A stretch of 64,000 bases of DNA from Streptomyces sp. NRRL F-2664 (lineage in GTDB: Bacteria > Actinomycetota > Actinomycetes > Streptomycetales > Streptomycetaceae), in contig NZ_JOFX01000017.1 of NCBI RefSeq assembly GCF_000719345.1, forward strand, positions 1 through 64,000. Reading direction: 5' to 3'. Positions 45,553-53,598 of the stretch are shown here, one piece after another. Below the pieces are notes generated by a model. That model searched no databases, was not told where the DNA came from, and worked only from the letters and a program-made list of their open reading frames with translations. The first letter of the stretch is position 1. Each line of letters starts with the position of its first letter. The translations under genes were made by a program, and so were the position numbers.

Positions 45553-46914
45553 ATGTCCGTCTCCCGACGCAGCCTGGTCGCCGCCGGCGCGATCGCCTTC
45601 AGCGGAGCCCTGGGCGCGTTGTTCGCCGGCGGCTCCCCCGCCTCGGCCGGGGCCGCCGCCCGGGCCGGCGGCGGGTACGGGCCGCTGCTGCCCGACCCGC
45701 GCGGCCTGCTCGACCTGCCCGCCGGATTCGCCTACCGGTTGCTCTCGCGCGCGGGGGACCCGCTGCGCTCCGGCGAGGGCGCCGTCCCCTCCCACTGCGA
45801 CGGCATGGCCGCCTTCGACGCCGGGGGCGGCCGGGTGCGGCTGGTGCGCAACCACGAGAACCGCGCCACCGCCGCCCTGCGGGTGCCCGCCGTGGCCGGG
45901 CTGACCTACGACCCCGGGGCGCTCGGCGGCTGTACGGCCCTGGACCTCGCCCCGGACGGGCGGGTCACCGGCGAACGGGTCGCCCTGGCGGGCACCGCCG
46001 TCAACTGCGCCGGCGGGCGCACCCCGTGGCACACCTGGCTGAGCTGCGAGGAGACCGAGGACCGCGCGGGCACCTCCGGCTACGCCCGCGACCACGGCTA
46101 CGTCTTCGAGGTGGATCCCGCCCGGCCGCACCGCTCGGGCGCGGTCCCGCTCACCGCGATGGGCCGCTTCGCGCACGAGGCCGTCGCCGTGGACCCGTAC
46201 CGCGGGGTGGTGTACGAGACCGAGGACGCCTTCGTCCGGCCCTTCGGGCTGTTCTACCGGTTCCTGCCGGAGCGGCCGCTCGGCGGCGCCGGTTCGCTGC
46301 GGGCGGGCGGGGCGCTGGAGGCTCTGCGGGTCCCGGGTCTGGCGGACCTGGCGGCCGTGGACGAGCCCGGGGCGGAGTTCCCGGTGGAGTGGGTGCCCGT
46401 ACCGGACCCGTCGGCCGCGGGCACGGCGATCCGGCACCAGGACTTCGGCCGGGGCGGCATCACCCACGCGCAGAAGCTGGAGGGCTGCTATTGGGGCGGC
46501 GGAGGCGTGTACTTCGTGTCCAGCTACGCCCGCAGGGGCGAGGGCGCGCCGGCGGACCACCACGGTCAGGTGTGGTTCTACGATCCGCGCCGTGCCCGGC
46601 TCCGGCTCGACTTGCTCTTCGGACCGGCCGCCGACGTACAGCTGCCCGGGGACTGCCCCGACAACATTTGCCTGGCCCCGGACGGGGGGCTGATGGTGTG
46701 CGAGGACGGCGGCGGCGCGCAGTACGTGCTGGGGGTGACGGCGGGCGGCGAGGTGTACCCGGTGGCCCGCAACGCGCAGGACATCGGCGGGCCGGGAGCG
46801 CCGGAGTGGGGTGAGTTCGCCGGAGTGGCCTTCTCCCCCGACGGGCGGACCATGTACGTCAACGCCTACGTGCCGGGCACCACCTTCGCCGTGACGGGCC
46901 CCTGGCGGCGCTGA
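45553..46914 (+). CDS. PhoX-like (DUF839) secreted phosphatase-type protein
   Basis: The 453-residue protein starts MSVSRRSLVAAGAIAFSGALG, a Tat signal with SRRSLV. The mature domain has GYGPLLPDPRGLLDLPAGFAYRLLSRAG, VRLVRNHEN, the metal-ligand region WHTWLSCEETED, GRFAHEAVAVDP and VYETEDAF. The C-terminal DNICLAPDGGLMVCEDGGGAQYVLG completes the DUF839 beta-propeller. PhoX enzymes are Fe/Ca-dependent alkaline phosphatases, though many DUF839 members are untested. It is followed by a deacetylase gene, with the preceding secreted-protein gene 27 bp away. Confidence 0.88.
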   Translation: MSVSRRSLVAAGAIAFSGALGALFAGGSPASAGAAARAGGGYGPLLPDPRGLLDLPAGFAYRLLSRAGDPLRSGEGAVPSHCDGMAAFDAGGGRVRLVRNHENRATAALRVPAVAGLTYDPGALGGCTALDLAPDGRVTGERVALAGTAVNCAGGRTPWHTWLSCEETEDRAGTSGYARDHGYVFEVDPARPHRSGAVPLTAMGRFAHEAVAVDPYRGVVYETEDAFVRPFGLFYRFLPERPLGGAGSLRAGGALEALRVPGLADLAAVDEPGAEFPVEWVPVPDPSAAGTAIRHQDFGRGGITHAQKLEGCYWGGGGVYFVSSYARRGEGAPADHHGQVWFYDPRRARLRLDLLFGPAADVQLPGDCPDNICLAPDGGLMVCEDGGGAQYVLGVTAGGEVYPVARNAQDIGGPGAPEWGEFAGVAFSPDGRTMYVNAYVPGTTFAVTGPWRR

Positions 46915-47002
46915 CCGGGGGGCGTGCGGCACGTCGGGAGTGCCGCAGCCACCCACTTGTCACATAGTCATATATTTTGCGTGCGTGACCATTTCTGTGC
47001 GC

Positions 47003-47911
47003 ATGCGCAAGGTGACGGCCGCGGCCGCACTGACTGCCGCCCTCACCGGCTCCCTGGCGGGCTGCGGGGACGGCCCCGCCACCACGGACGCCGGCCGGCA
47101 GGCCCGTCCGGGCACGCCGCCCGCGCCGACCCCCACGGCCTCCGCGCCCGCCGCCGGGGCCACCTCCCCCGGCCCCGCCGCGGGGGCGCCCCTCGCCGGT
47201 GCTCCCGGCAGGGTCCCGACCCTTGCGCCCCGCGCCGACGGCCTGACGCCCGTCTTCGAGCGGGCGCAGCAGCACACGGACAAGACCGTGGCGCTGACCT
47301 TCGACGCCGACATGACCTCCGACCAGGGGCCGCGCGCCGCGGGCGGTGAGCGTTTCGACAACCCCCAGCTGATCGCGACGCTGCGCGCCCTCAAGGTGCC
47401 GTCGACGATCTTCATGACGGGCCGCTGGGCCGAGGAGTACCCGGACCAGGCCAAGTCGATCGGGACCGACCCGAACTTCGAGGTCGCCAACCACTCGTAC
47501 GGCCACCACGCCTTCACGTCCCCCTGCTACGGACTGCCCGCGCTCGACGGCGCCGCCGCCCGGGCCGACGTGGACCGGGCCTTCTCCGCCTTCCGGCAGG
47601 CCGGCGCCGTCAACACCGTCCCGTACTTCCGCTTCCCCGGCGGCTGCTACGACGACCCGGCGCTGCGCGCCCTGTCCACGGCGAAGGTCACGGCGGTGCA
47701 GTGGGACGTGGTCAGCGGGGACGCCTTCGCGAAGGACCCGGCCGCGGTGGCCGAACAGGTCCTCGCCGGCGTCAAGCCCGGCTCGGTGGTCGTGATGCAC
47801 TGCACGCGCAGCGCCGCCCCCGTGACCGAGGAGGCCGTCCGCACGATCGTCCCGGAGCTGCGCAAGCGCGGCTACCGCTTCGTGAAGGTGTCCGACCTGA
47901 TCGGAACGTAG
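47003..47911 (+). CDS. Polysaccharide deacetylase lipoprotein
   Basis: The 302-residue protein is a NodB-type deacetylase with a lipoprotein signal: MRKVTAAAALTAALTGSLAGCGDG, lipobox LAGC. An Ala/Pro-rich linker follows to about residue 75. The catalytic domain has KTVALTFDADMTSD (D in TFDD position), EVANHSYGHHAFTS (HxxxH-type metal motif), YFRFPGGCYDDPAL and GDVVLMH-like text as SVVVMHCT. It probably trims N-acetyl groups from cell wall or other polysaccharides outside the membrane. An in-frame GTG at 46985 is an alternative start. The 60 bp upstream are AT-rich (TATATTTTG at 46971), fitting a promoter. Confidence 0.9.
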   Translation: MRKVTAAAALTAALTGSLAGCGDGPATTDAGRQARPGTPPAPTPTASAPAAGATSPGPAAGAPLAGAPGRVPTLAPRADGLTPVFERAQQHTDKTVALTFDADMTSDQGPRAAGGERFDNPQLIATLRALKVPSTIFMTGRWAEEYPDQAKSIGTDPNFEVANHSYGHHAFTSPCYGLPALDGAAARADVDRAFSAFRQAGAVNTVPYFRFPGGCYDDPALRALSTAKVTAVQWDVVSGDAFAKDPAAVAEQVLAGVKPGSVVVMHCTRSAAPVTEEAVRTIVPELRKRGYRFVKVSDLIGT

Positions 47912-47942
47912 CCCTCGTTCGGCTCGGCCGGAGGAATGGCGC

Positions 47943-47960
47943 GCCGGGCACCCGCCCGGC
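47943..47960. terminator. Short GC hairpin between converging genes
   Basis: GCCGGGC and GCCCGGC form a 7-bp perfect stem around an ACCC loop, 32 bp after the deacetylase stop and just before the end of the convergent permease gene. No T-run is present, so it is a weak candidate terminator. Confidence 0.45.
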
Positions 47961-47966
47961 CCTTCC

Positions 47967-48617
47967 TCAGCAGCGCCGGGCGGCGGCCAGACAGGCCGCC
48001 GTGCCCGCCGCGGCGGCCAGCGCGAGCGCGGCCGCCAAGGCCGTGAACGGCACCGGTGCCGTGCCCGAGCGCGCCGCCGTGACCAGGGCGGACACCGCGG
48101 CGCGGGCCGGGGAGGCGGCGAGGACCACCGCGAGAAGGGAGCCGAGGGCCGCGGCGAGGATCCCGTAGCCCCGGCTGCGCACCAGCGGCCTGGCGGACAG
48201 CGCCCCGACGGACGCCCCCGTCAGGGCGCACACCACCGCCGCCAGTGCGCCCGCCACGACTGCCGCGGCGGGGTGCGTTCCGGCCCGGTCGCAGACCAGG
48301 AGCGCCGCGGCGGCTCCCAGGGCTCCGGCGAGCAGCGCCCCGGCGAGGCCGGTGAGCAGAGCCGCCGCGTGGACTCGTACCGGACCCGCCGCGGCGACCG
48401 TGCAGTCGCGGGCCGCGCCGGGCTCGTTCGTGACGCAGACCCGGACCAGCCAGGCGGCGAGCGGCACGAGGCCCGCGGCCGCATAGCCGAGGGAGTCCAG
48501 CACCGGGTCGCCCGACCGGATCCCCACGGCCATGCAGGCGGCGTACGCGACGAAGGGGGCGAGCCAGCGCTGGGAGCGCAGGAGCAGCGCGCCCTGGTAG
48601 CGGAGCAGGGCGGTCAC
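47967..48617 (-). CDS. ABC transporter membrane protein
   Basis: The 216-residue protein is hydrophobic, with about six transmembrane segments including WLAPFVAYAACMAVGI, LGYAAAGLVPLAAWLVRVCV, AALLTGLAGALLAGALGAAAALLV, VVAGALAAVVCALTGASVGAL, GILAAALGSLLAVVLAA and FTALAAALALAAAAGTAACLAAA. The GTG at 48617 overlaps the stop of the ABC ATPase gene (GTGA), which marks it as the transporter's membrane partner. It resembles the small permeases of ABC-2-like exporters. No substrate can be inferred. Confidence 0.82.
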   Translation of the reverse strand: MTALLRYQGALLLRSQRWLAPFVAYAACMAVGIRSGDPVLDSLGYAAAGLVPLAAWLVRVCVTNEPGAARDCTVAAAGPVRVHAAALLTGLAGALLAGALGAAAALLVCDRAGTHPAAAVVAGALAAVVCALTGASVGALSARPLVRSRGYGILAAALGSLLAVVLAASPARAAVSALVTAARSGTAPVPFTALAAALALAAAAGTAACLAAARRC

Positions 48618-49447
48618 GTCACTTCCTCCACGGTGCGCACGTGCCACGGCGGCCGAGCCCCGAGGAGGATCCGCAGCACCTCGTCGGAGCGGGCGGCGTC
48701 CACGGTCAGCACCACCGAGCCGTCGGGGCCCGGCCGCCCCGCCAGGCTTGGTGGCAGGACGCTGCCGGGCGGGGCGGCGGCCCGGATCCGTACGCGGGGC
48801 ACCGGCGCCGCGGTCGGCACCAGCGGCACCAGCGCGGTTCCCTGGAGCCGGTAGTGCGCGTCGGGCAGGCCCGCGAGCCGCTTCGGGTCGTGGTCGACGA
48901 ACACGACGGCGGCTCCGGCGGCGGTGTGCTCGGCCACAGCGAGGTCCAACTCGCTGCGGGCCGCGGCGTCCAGCCCGGTCCACGCCTCGTCGAGGACGAG
49001 CAACTCCGGTCCGGCGAGCAGCGCCTGGGCGACGGCCACCTTCTGGCTCGTGCCCTTGGAGAGTTGGGCCATGGGCGTGTGGGCATGCCCGGCGGCCCCG
49101 AACCGCTCCAGCCAGTGCTCCGCCCGCCGGGCCGCCTCGGCCCGCCCGAGCCCGTGGACCCGTCCCAGGTGCGTCAGGTAGGACAGGGCCGTCAGCGGTA
49201 GCGCCGCCGGGAAGCGCTCGGGTACATAGGCGGTGCGCGGCGGCCGTCCCCTCACGCGCCCCTCGGTGGGGGCGTCGATCCCGGCGACCAGCCGCATCAG
49301 GGTGGACTTCCCGCCGCCGTTGCCGCCCTCGATCCGTACGAGGGCACCGGAAGGCACCTGGAGCGAGATCCCGCGCAGCACCCAGGGCCGGCGCGGCCCG
49401 TAGCGGCGGCCGACGGCGGTCAGGGTCAGTGCGGTGGGACCGGTCAA
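48614..49447 (-). CDS. ABC transporter ATP-binding protein
   Basis: The 277-residue ATPase has Walker A (RIEGGNGGGKSTLMRL), the signature motif (AQLSKGTSQKVAVAQALL, an LSGGQ variant), Walker B (LLVLDEAWTGLDAA) and the H-loop (VVFVDHDPKRL). A C-terminal extension of about 70 residues follows, containing VPRVRIRAAAPPGSV and VLTVDAARSDEVLRILL. The start is TTG at 49447, overlapping the AIM24 stop (TTGA). It is coupled downstream to the membrane protein. The three genes AIM24, ATPase and permease therefore form one tightly overlapped unit, probably an exporter of unknown cargo. Confidence 0.93.
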   Translation of the reverse strand: MTGPTALTLTAVGRRYGPRRPWVLRGISLQVPSGALVRIEGGNGGGKSTLMRLVAGIDAPTEGRVRGRPPRTAYVPERFPAALPLTALSYLTHLGRVHGLGRAEAARRAEHWLERFGAAGHAHTPMAQLSKGTSQKVAVAQALLAGPELLVLDEAWTGLDAAARSELDLAVAEHTAAGAAVVFVDHDPKRLAGLPDAHYRLQGTALVPLVPTAAPVPRVRIRAAAPPGSVLPPSLAGRPGPDGSVVLTVDAARSDEVLRILLGARPPWHVRTVEEVT

Positions 49448-50118
49448 TGCCCTGCCGCCGGCTCGGTGGACTCGCTCGGGCGGACGATGACGAAGCCCTC
49501 GCCGCTCAGCTTCAGCTGGACGGCCTCGCCGGAGCCGCCGCGGATCATCGAGCCGACCGACTGGGAGCGGTGCAGGCCGGTCTCCAACCGGGCACTCCAG
49601 CCGACCACCGCGTCGGTGTCGACGAAGACCGGGGACTGCGCGGTGACAGGGATGATGATCGGGTGGCCGTCGCAGACCACGGCGAGCTTACCGGTCCCGG
49701 TGAAGACGCTGTTGAAGAGACCGCCGCCGGTCATGCCCGCGCCCTTCACCATCTTGATCTCGTAGGACAGGGTCGGGTCGAAGCAGAGCACGTTGCGCCC
49801 GTTGACGGTGAGGGCGTCGCCCGGCTCGAAGTCGACGATGAAGCAGTTGCCCGCCCGGTGGGCGAACCAGGCCTCGCCCCGGCCGCGCACGGACATGAGC
49901 GCGAGGCCCTCGCCCGTGACGGCGCGCTTGAGCAGGCTGCCCATGCCCTGTCCCTTGCGCTCGAACTGCAGGTCGCCGCGGAAGGCGACCATCGAACCCT
50001 GACGGGCCAGCATCTCCCCGTCGACCTCGTACTTCACGGACTTGGCGTTCTGCAGGCTCATGCCCGGGACGCCGCCGGCCCGGGCCAGGTTCTCGGACGC
50101 GAAAAGATCACTCTTCAT
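49444..50118 (-). CDS. AIM24 family protein
   Basis: The 224-residue protein is an AIM24 (TerD-like trimeric fold) member: VEVDGEMLA-type text in VKYEVDGEMLARQGSMVAFRG, GNCFIVDFEPGDALTVNGRNVLCFDPTL and GGLFNSVFTGTGKLAVVCDGHP. The domain repeats the AIM24 glycine and aromatic pattern. The family is widespread in bacteria and its function is unclear. The gene heads a coupled set with an ABC ATPase and its membrane partner. It is divergent from the Pth2-like gene. No signal peptide is present. Confidence 0.88.
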   Translation of the reverse strand: MKSDLFASENLARAGGVPGMSLQNAKSVKYEVDGEMLARQGSMVAFRGDLQFERKGQGMGSLLKRAVTGEGLALMSVRGRGEAWFAHRAGNCFIVDFEPGDALTVNGRNVLCFDPTLSYEIKMVKGAGMTGGGLFNSVFTGTGKLAVVCDGHPIIIPVTAQSPVFVDTDAVVGWSARLETGLHRSQSVGSMIRGGSGEAVQLKLSGEGFVIVRPSESTEPAAGH

Positions 50119-50189
50119 GGCATCGATCCTCGCCCCGGCCGGCCACCCGGGGCATCCTCCTGGAGGGGGAGGCTGGCATCCTTGGCGGG

Positions 50190-50939
50190 ATGAGCAGCCA
50201 GCACACGAACGCCGCCTCCGACGTACCCGCGGTCGGGGCCGACAGCGCCTTCCGGCGGGAGCACGCACTGCGCGACGAGGCCCCGCAGTTCGTCCTGCCG
50301 CTGGTGGTGCGCATCGAGAAGGCGGAGCCGCCCGCCCGGACCGACGCCCTGGAGACCGCCGCCCGGGCGGTGCTGGTGCTGCTCACCGACGAGCGGGCGC
50401 AAGGTGAGGGTGAGTGGGCGCAGGCGGTGCGCGACTGGCAGGACGCCCGGATCCGCAAGGTGGTCCGGCGGGCGCGCGGTGCGGAGTGGCGCAAGGCGCA
50501 GACGCTGCCCGGCGTCACGGTCCACGGCGATGCCGCGCAGGTACGGGTCTTCCCGCCGGTCCCCCTCGACGGCTGGCCCAAGGAACTGGCCAAGCTCCAG
50601 GTGTCCGGCACCGACCTCGACGACCCCGGACCGGTCGCGGCCACCGGCGCGGGTCTGCCGGTGCTGTGGCTCAACCCCGGCCTGGACATGTCGGCCGGCA
50701 AGGCCATGGCGCAGGCAGGACACGCGGCCCAGTTGGCCTGGTGGGAGCTGACGCCCGCGGAGCGGGCGGCCTGGCGGGAGTCGGGCTTCGGCCTGGCCGT
50801 GCGGACCGCCGCGCACGAGCGGTGGGCGGAGCTGAGCGGGAGCGGGCTGCCGATGGTCCGCGACGCCGGCTTCACCGAGATCGCGCCCGGCAGCGCGACC
50901 GTCGTCGCCGACCATCCGGCGCTGCGCGCACGGCTCTGA
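50190..50939 (+). CDS. Peptidyl-tRNA hydrolase 2 (Pth2)-like protein
   Basis: The 249-residue protein ends in a Pth2-like domain: [34 protein letters not shown] matches the Pth2 motif (MSxGKxxAQxxHAA). [17 protein letters not shown] closes the domain. Residues 1-150 form an unusual N-terminal extension that resembles a degenerate second copy ([30 protein letters not shown]). Bacterial Pth is normally the unrelated Pth1 fold. Pth2-like proteins are archaeal or actinobacterial. Recycling of peptidyl-tRNA is the family role, and it has not been shown for this extended form. Confidence 0.82.
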   Translation: MSSQHTNAASDVPAVGADSAFRREHALRDEAPQFVLPLVVRIEKAEPPARTDALETAARAVLVLLTDERAQGEGEWAQAVRDWQDARIRKVVRRARGAEWRKAQTLPGVTVHGDAAQVRVFPPVPLDGWPKELAKLQVSGTDLDDPGPVAATGAGLPVLWLNPGLDMSAGKAMAQAGHAAQLAWWELTPAERAAWRESGFGLAVRTAAHERWAELSGSGLPMVRDAGFTEIAPGSATVVADHPALRARL

Positions 50940-51057
50940 CGGCCCCCCGCCCCCGGGAACCTCAAATGTTGCTCTGAACGTCCCCCCGTGCGGATTGGCG
51001 CGACGGCGCCGGGGCGATGACATCCGCACACGGTACGAAGAGAGGGGGCGGGGGGAC

Positions 51058-52446
51058 ATGAAGCCCATGGCACACCTGGGGGTGGGCATCGGCTGGCGGC
51101 CGGAGATCGCGGACGCCGTCGAACGGCTGGACGGCCTGGACTGGGTCGAGGTGGTGGCCGAGAACATCTGCCCGGGCCACCTGCCCGAGGCCCTCGTACG
51201 GCTGCGCGAGCGGGGCACGCGGATCGTGCCGCACGGGGTCTCGCTCGGCCTCGGCGGCGCCGACCGCCCCGACCCCGAGAAGCTGGCGGCACTCGGCGAG
51301 CGGGCGGTGGCGCTGGGGGCGCCGCTCGTCACCGAGCACATCGCCTTCGTACGGACCTCCTCGCCGCTGCTGGAGGCCGGACACCTGCTGCCGGTACCGC
51401 GCACCCGCGACGCGCTGGACGTGCTGTGCGAGAACGTGCGGATCGCCCAGGACGCGCTGCCGGTGCCGCTCGCGCTGGAGAACATCGCCGCGCTGTTCTC
51501 GTGGCCGGGCGAGGAGCTCGACGAGGGGCAGTTCCTGACGGAACTGGTCGAGCGGACCGGGGTGCGGCTGCTCATCGACGTGGCCAACCTGCACACCAAC
51601 CGGGTCAACCGGGGCGAGGACCCGGCGGCCGTGCTCGACGCGATCCCGCTGGAGGCGCTGGCGTACGTGCACGTCGCGGGCGGCGTCGAGCGCGACGGTG
51701 TCTGGCACGACACCCACGCCCACCCCGTACCGCCGGTGGTGCTCGACCTGCTGGCAGAGCTGCGCTCCCGTACGGAGCCGGCGGGCGTCCTGCTGGAGCG
51801 CGACGACGACTTCCCGCCCGAGGCGGAGCTGGCGGGCGAACTGGCCGCGATCCGCGCGGTGGTGACGGCCGGCCGGCCGGCTTCCCCGGCGCGGACGGCG
51901 GTCCGGCCCGGGACGGACGCGGTGGACACCGTGCGCGGGCCCGCCGATGCCCACACCGCGCCCGGCGCGGGGTACGAGGCGGCGCCGGCGCCCGGCGACA
52001 CCGCACAGCCCCGGCCGGAGCCGGCCACGGCCTGCGAGGCCGCCCGGACCCGGGTGGCGCTCGGTCAGGCTGCCCTCCTGTCCGCGCTCGTGGCCGGGAC
52101 ACCCGTACCCGAGGGCTTCGACCGGGCGCGCATACGGGTGCAGGTGCGGGCGCTGGCCGCCAAGCGGGCCGACGTGGTCGCCAAGGTGGCACCGGAGCTG
52201 CCCGGGATCCTCGGCGGCCGCGACCCGTACCGCGAGGCCTTCCTGGCGTACGCCAAGCGCCGCCCCATGACGGCCGGGTACCGTCGGGACGCGCTGGACT
52301 TCGCCGAGCACCTGCTGATCCAGGACCTGCCGGCCGATCCGGCCGCACGGCGCCGGCTCACCGCCTGGTGGCGGGACCGGGCCGGGGCCAGGCCGCCGCA
52401 CCGCATCGTGCGCTGGGCCCGCGCGCTCGCGGGGAGGGCCGCGTGA
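51058..52446 (+). CDS. DUF692/MNIO family enzyme with C-terminal helical domain
   Basis: The 462-residue protein has an N-terminal MNIO (DUF692) TIM barrel to about residue 270, with metal-binding motifs [12 protein letters not shown] (His59), VTEHIAFV (Glu93, His94), [12 protein letters not shown] (Glu141, Asn142), [11 protein letters not shown] (Asp174, Asn177, His179), YVHVAGG (His205), WHDTHAHPV (Asp218, His220, His222) and LLERDDDF (Glu247). A Pro/Ala-rich linker (about 272-323) leads to a helical C-terminal domain (about 324-462). Known MNIO enzymes use two or three irons to modify cysteine residues of peptides, for example MbnB in methanobactin and TglH. The GTGA stop overlaps the start of a membrane protein with a Cys-rich tail, the likely substrate. 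The ATG at 51058 follows GGGGG. Confidence 0.92.
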   Translation: MKPMAHLGVGIGWRPEIADAVERLDGLDWVEVVAENICPGHLPEALVRLRERGTRIVPHGVSLGLGGADRPDPEKLAALGERAVALGAPLVTEHIAFVRTSSPLLEAGHLLPVPRTRDALDVLCENVRIAQDALPVPLALENIAALFSWPGEELDEGQFLTELVERTGVRLLIDVANLHTNRVNRGEDPAAVLDAIPLEALAYVHVAGGVERDGVWHDTHAHPVPPVVLDLLAELRSRTEPAGVLLERDDDFPPEAELAGELAAIRAVVTAGRPASPARTAVRPGTDAVDTVRGPADAHTAPGAGYEAAPAPGDTAQPRPEPATACEAARTRVALGQAALLSALVAGTPVPEGFDRARIRVQVRALAAKRADVVAKVAPELPGILGGRDPYREAFLAYAKRRPMTAGYRRDALDFAEHLLIQDLPADPAARRRLTAWWRDRAGARPPHRIVRWARALAGRAA

Positions 52447-53495
52447 ACATCCTCGCCGCCGCGATCTGGATCGCCGTCCTCGTCTCCTCCGCCCTGCTCG
52501 TGCGCGGTCTGCGCCGCGCCCGGCCGGCGCCGGCGGCCCCGGCCGCAGGCCTCCACGACCTGTCCGAGGCCGCGTTCGTGGTCGGCGGCCCCGGCACGGT
52601 CGTGGACGCCGCGCTCGTCTCGATGCTCGGGGACGGCCGACTGGTCGTCGGCGGTCCCGGCATCGTCCAGGTCCGGCCCGGGGCGCGGGCCGGCGACCCC
52701 GCCGAACGCGCCGTGCTCCAGGCCCACGCCGCGGCTCCCTCGGGGTGGCTCTACCAGGTGCGCTACGGCGCCATGCGCGACCCGGCCGTCCAGGAGATCG
52801 GGGACGCGCTGGCCGCCCGCGGGCTGCTCGCCCCGCCCGGCGCCGAGCGGACCTGGCGCCGCTGGGGGCTGGTGCAGGCCGTCGTGTGCGCGGTGTGGCT
52901 GGTGGCCTCGATCCCGTTGACGGTCGTCGAGTTCGTCCTCGATCCCGACCCCGGCGTGCCGTTCGTCGTGACGGTGGCGCCCGCATTGTTCGCGGGCCTC
53001 GTCCTCGGTCTGCTCTGCAGGGCGCGGGCCGGGAACCGGGTCACCCGCGCCGGGCTGCAGGCGCTGCTCGCGCTGCGCGCCGCGTACGGCAACGATCCCG
53101 CCCCGCACGTGCAGACCGCGCTGTTCGGCCTGCGCGGCCTGCGGGACCCGTTCCTGCGCCAGCAGCTGGTGCCCGCCGCGCGCGGCACCCGGCTGGCGGC
53201 GGCCCAGGCCGGTGCCCGCCACCACCACTCGCGTTCGTCGTCGTCCGACTCCTCCGCCGTACTGCTGCCGGTGCTCTGGTGCGCCGCGGGCGACGGGGGC
53301 GGCGGGAGCGGCGGTTCGGGCTGCGGCTCCTCGGGCGGGGGCTGCGGGTCCTCCGGCGGCTGCGCAGGCGGTGGCTCCGGCTGCTCCGGCAGCAGCGGTG
53401 CCGGCTGCGGGGGGAGCTCCTCCAGTTGCAGCAGCTCCTCCGGTTCCAGCTGTTCGAGTTCGAGCGGTTCGAGCTGTTCCAGCAGCAGTTCCTGA
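52443..53495 (+). CDS. TIGR04222-type membrane protein with Gly/Ser/Cys-rich C-terminal tail
   Basis: The 350-residue protein has an N-terminal hydrophobic helix ([19 protein letters not shown]) and a domain matching the TIGR04222 pattern ([27 protein letters not shown]...). Two internal helices lie at about 141-166 ([20 protein letters not shown]) and 170-193. Residues 285-350 contain only Gly, Ser, Cys and Ala. Cys280, 294, 301, 307, 314, 322, 329, 337 and 345 are spaced 6-8 apart after the first gap of 14. The GTG overlaps the MNIO stop. This gene pair is a candidate post-translational modification system. Copper or other metal binding by a modified tail is possible, but unproven. Confidence 0.87.
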   Translation: MNILAAAIWIAVLVSSALLVRGLRRARPAPAAPAAGLHDLSEAAFVVGGPGTVVDAALVSMLGDGRLVVGGPGIVQVRPGARAGDPAERAVLQAHAAAPSGWLYQVRYGAMRDPAVQEIGDALAARGLLAPPGAERTWRRWGLVQAVVCAVWLVASIPLTVVEFVLDPDPGVPFVVTVAPALFAGLVLGLLCRARAGNRVTRAGLQALLALRAAYGNDPAPHVQTALFGLRGLRDPFLRQQLVPAARGTRLAAAQAGARHHHSRSSSSDSSAVLLPVLWCAAGDGGGGSGGSGCGSSGGGCGSSGGCAGGGSGCSGSSGAGCGGSSSSCSSSSGSSCSSSSGSSCSSSSS

Positions 53496-53556
53496 TACGG
53501 CAAGCGGGTCACGCCCGGGGAACACCGGCCGGTGATCCTTTACACGGGCGGCACGA

Positions 53557-53591
53557 CAGGCCTCTCATCGGTTCATCCGATGAGAGGCCTG
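53557..53591 (+). promoter_or_regulatory. Perfect 15-bp hairpin covering the Shine-Dalgarno of the Tap-like gene
   Basis: CAGGCCTCTCATCGG pairs perfectly with CCGATGAGAGGCCTG around a TTCAT loop. The right arm contains GAGAGG at 53582-53587, the likely ribosome site of the gene starting at 53599. It also lies 62 bp after the membrane-protein stop, so it could be a terminator for that operon. No T-run follows. Regulation of translation by folding is inference. Confidence 0.6.
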
Positions 53592-53598
53592 GTTCGTC

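Noticed and set aside
42183..46814. 1543-codon open frame on the plus strand over the amidohydrolase and P450 genes
   Set aside because: The opposite strand carries all P450 and amidohydrolase motifs. The long frame has no family motif and crosses three genes.
46957..46976. TTGTCA and TATATT before the deacetylase gene as a -35/-10 pair
   Set aside because: The spacing is only 8 bp, far from the needed 16-18. The AT-rich patch is reported only as a possible promoter region.
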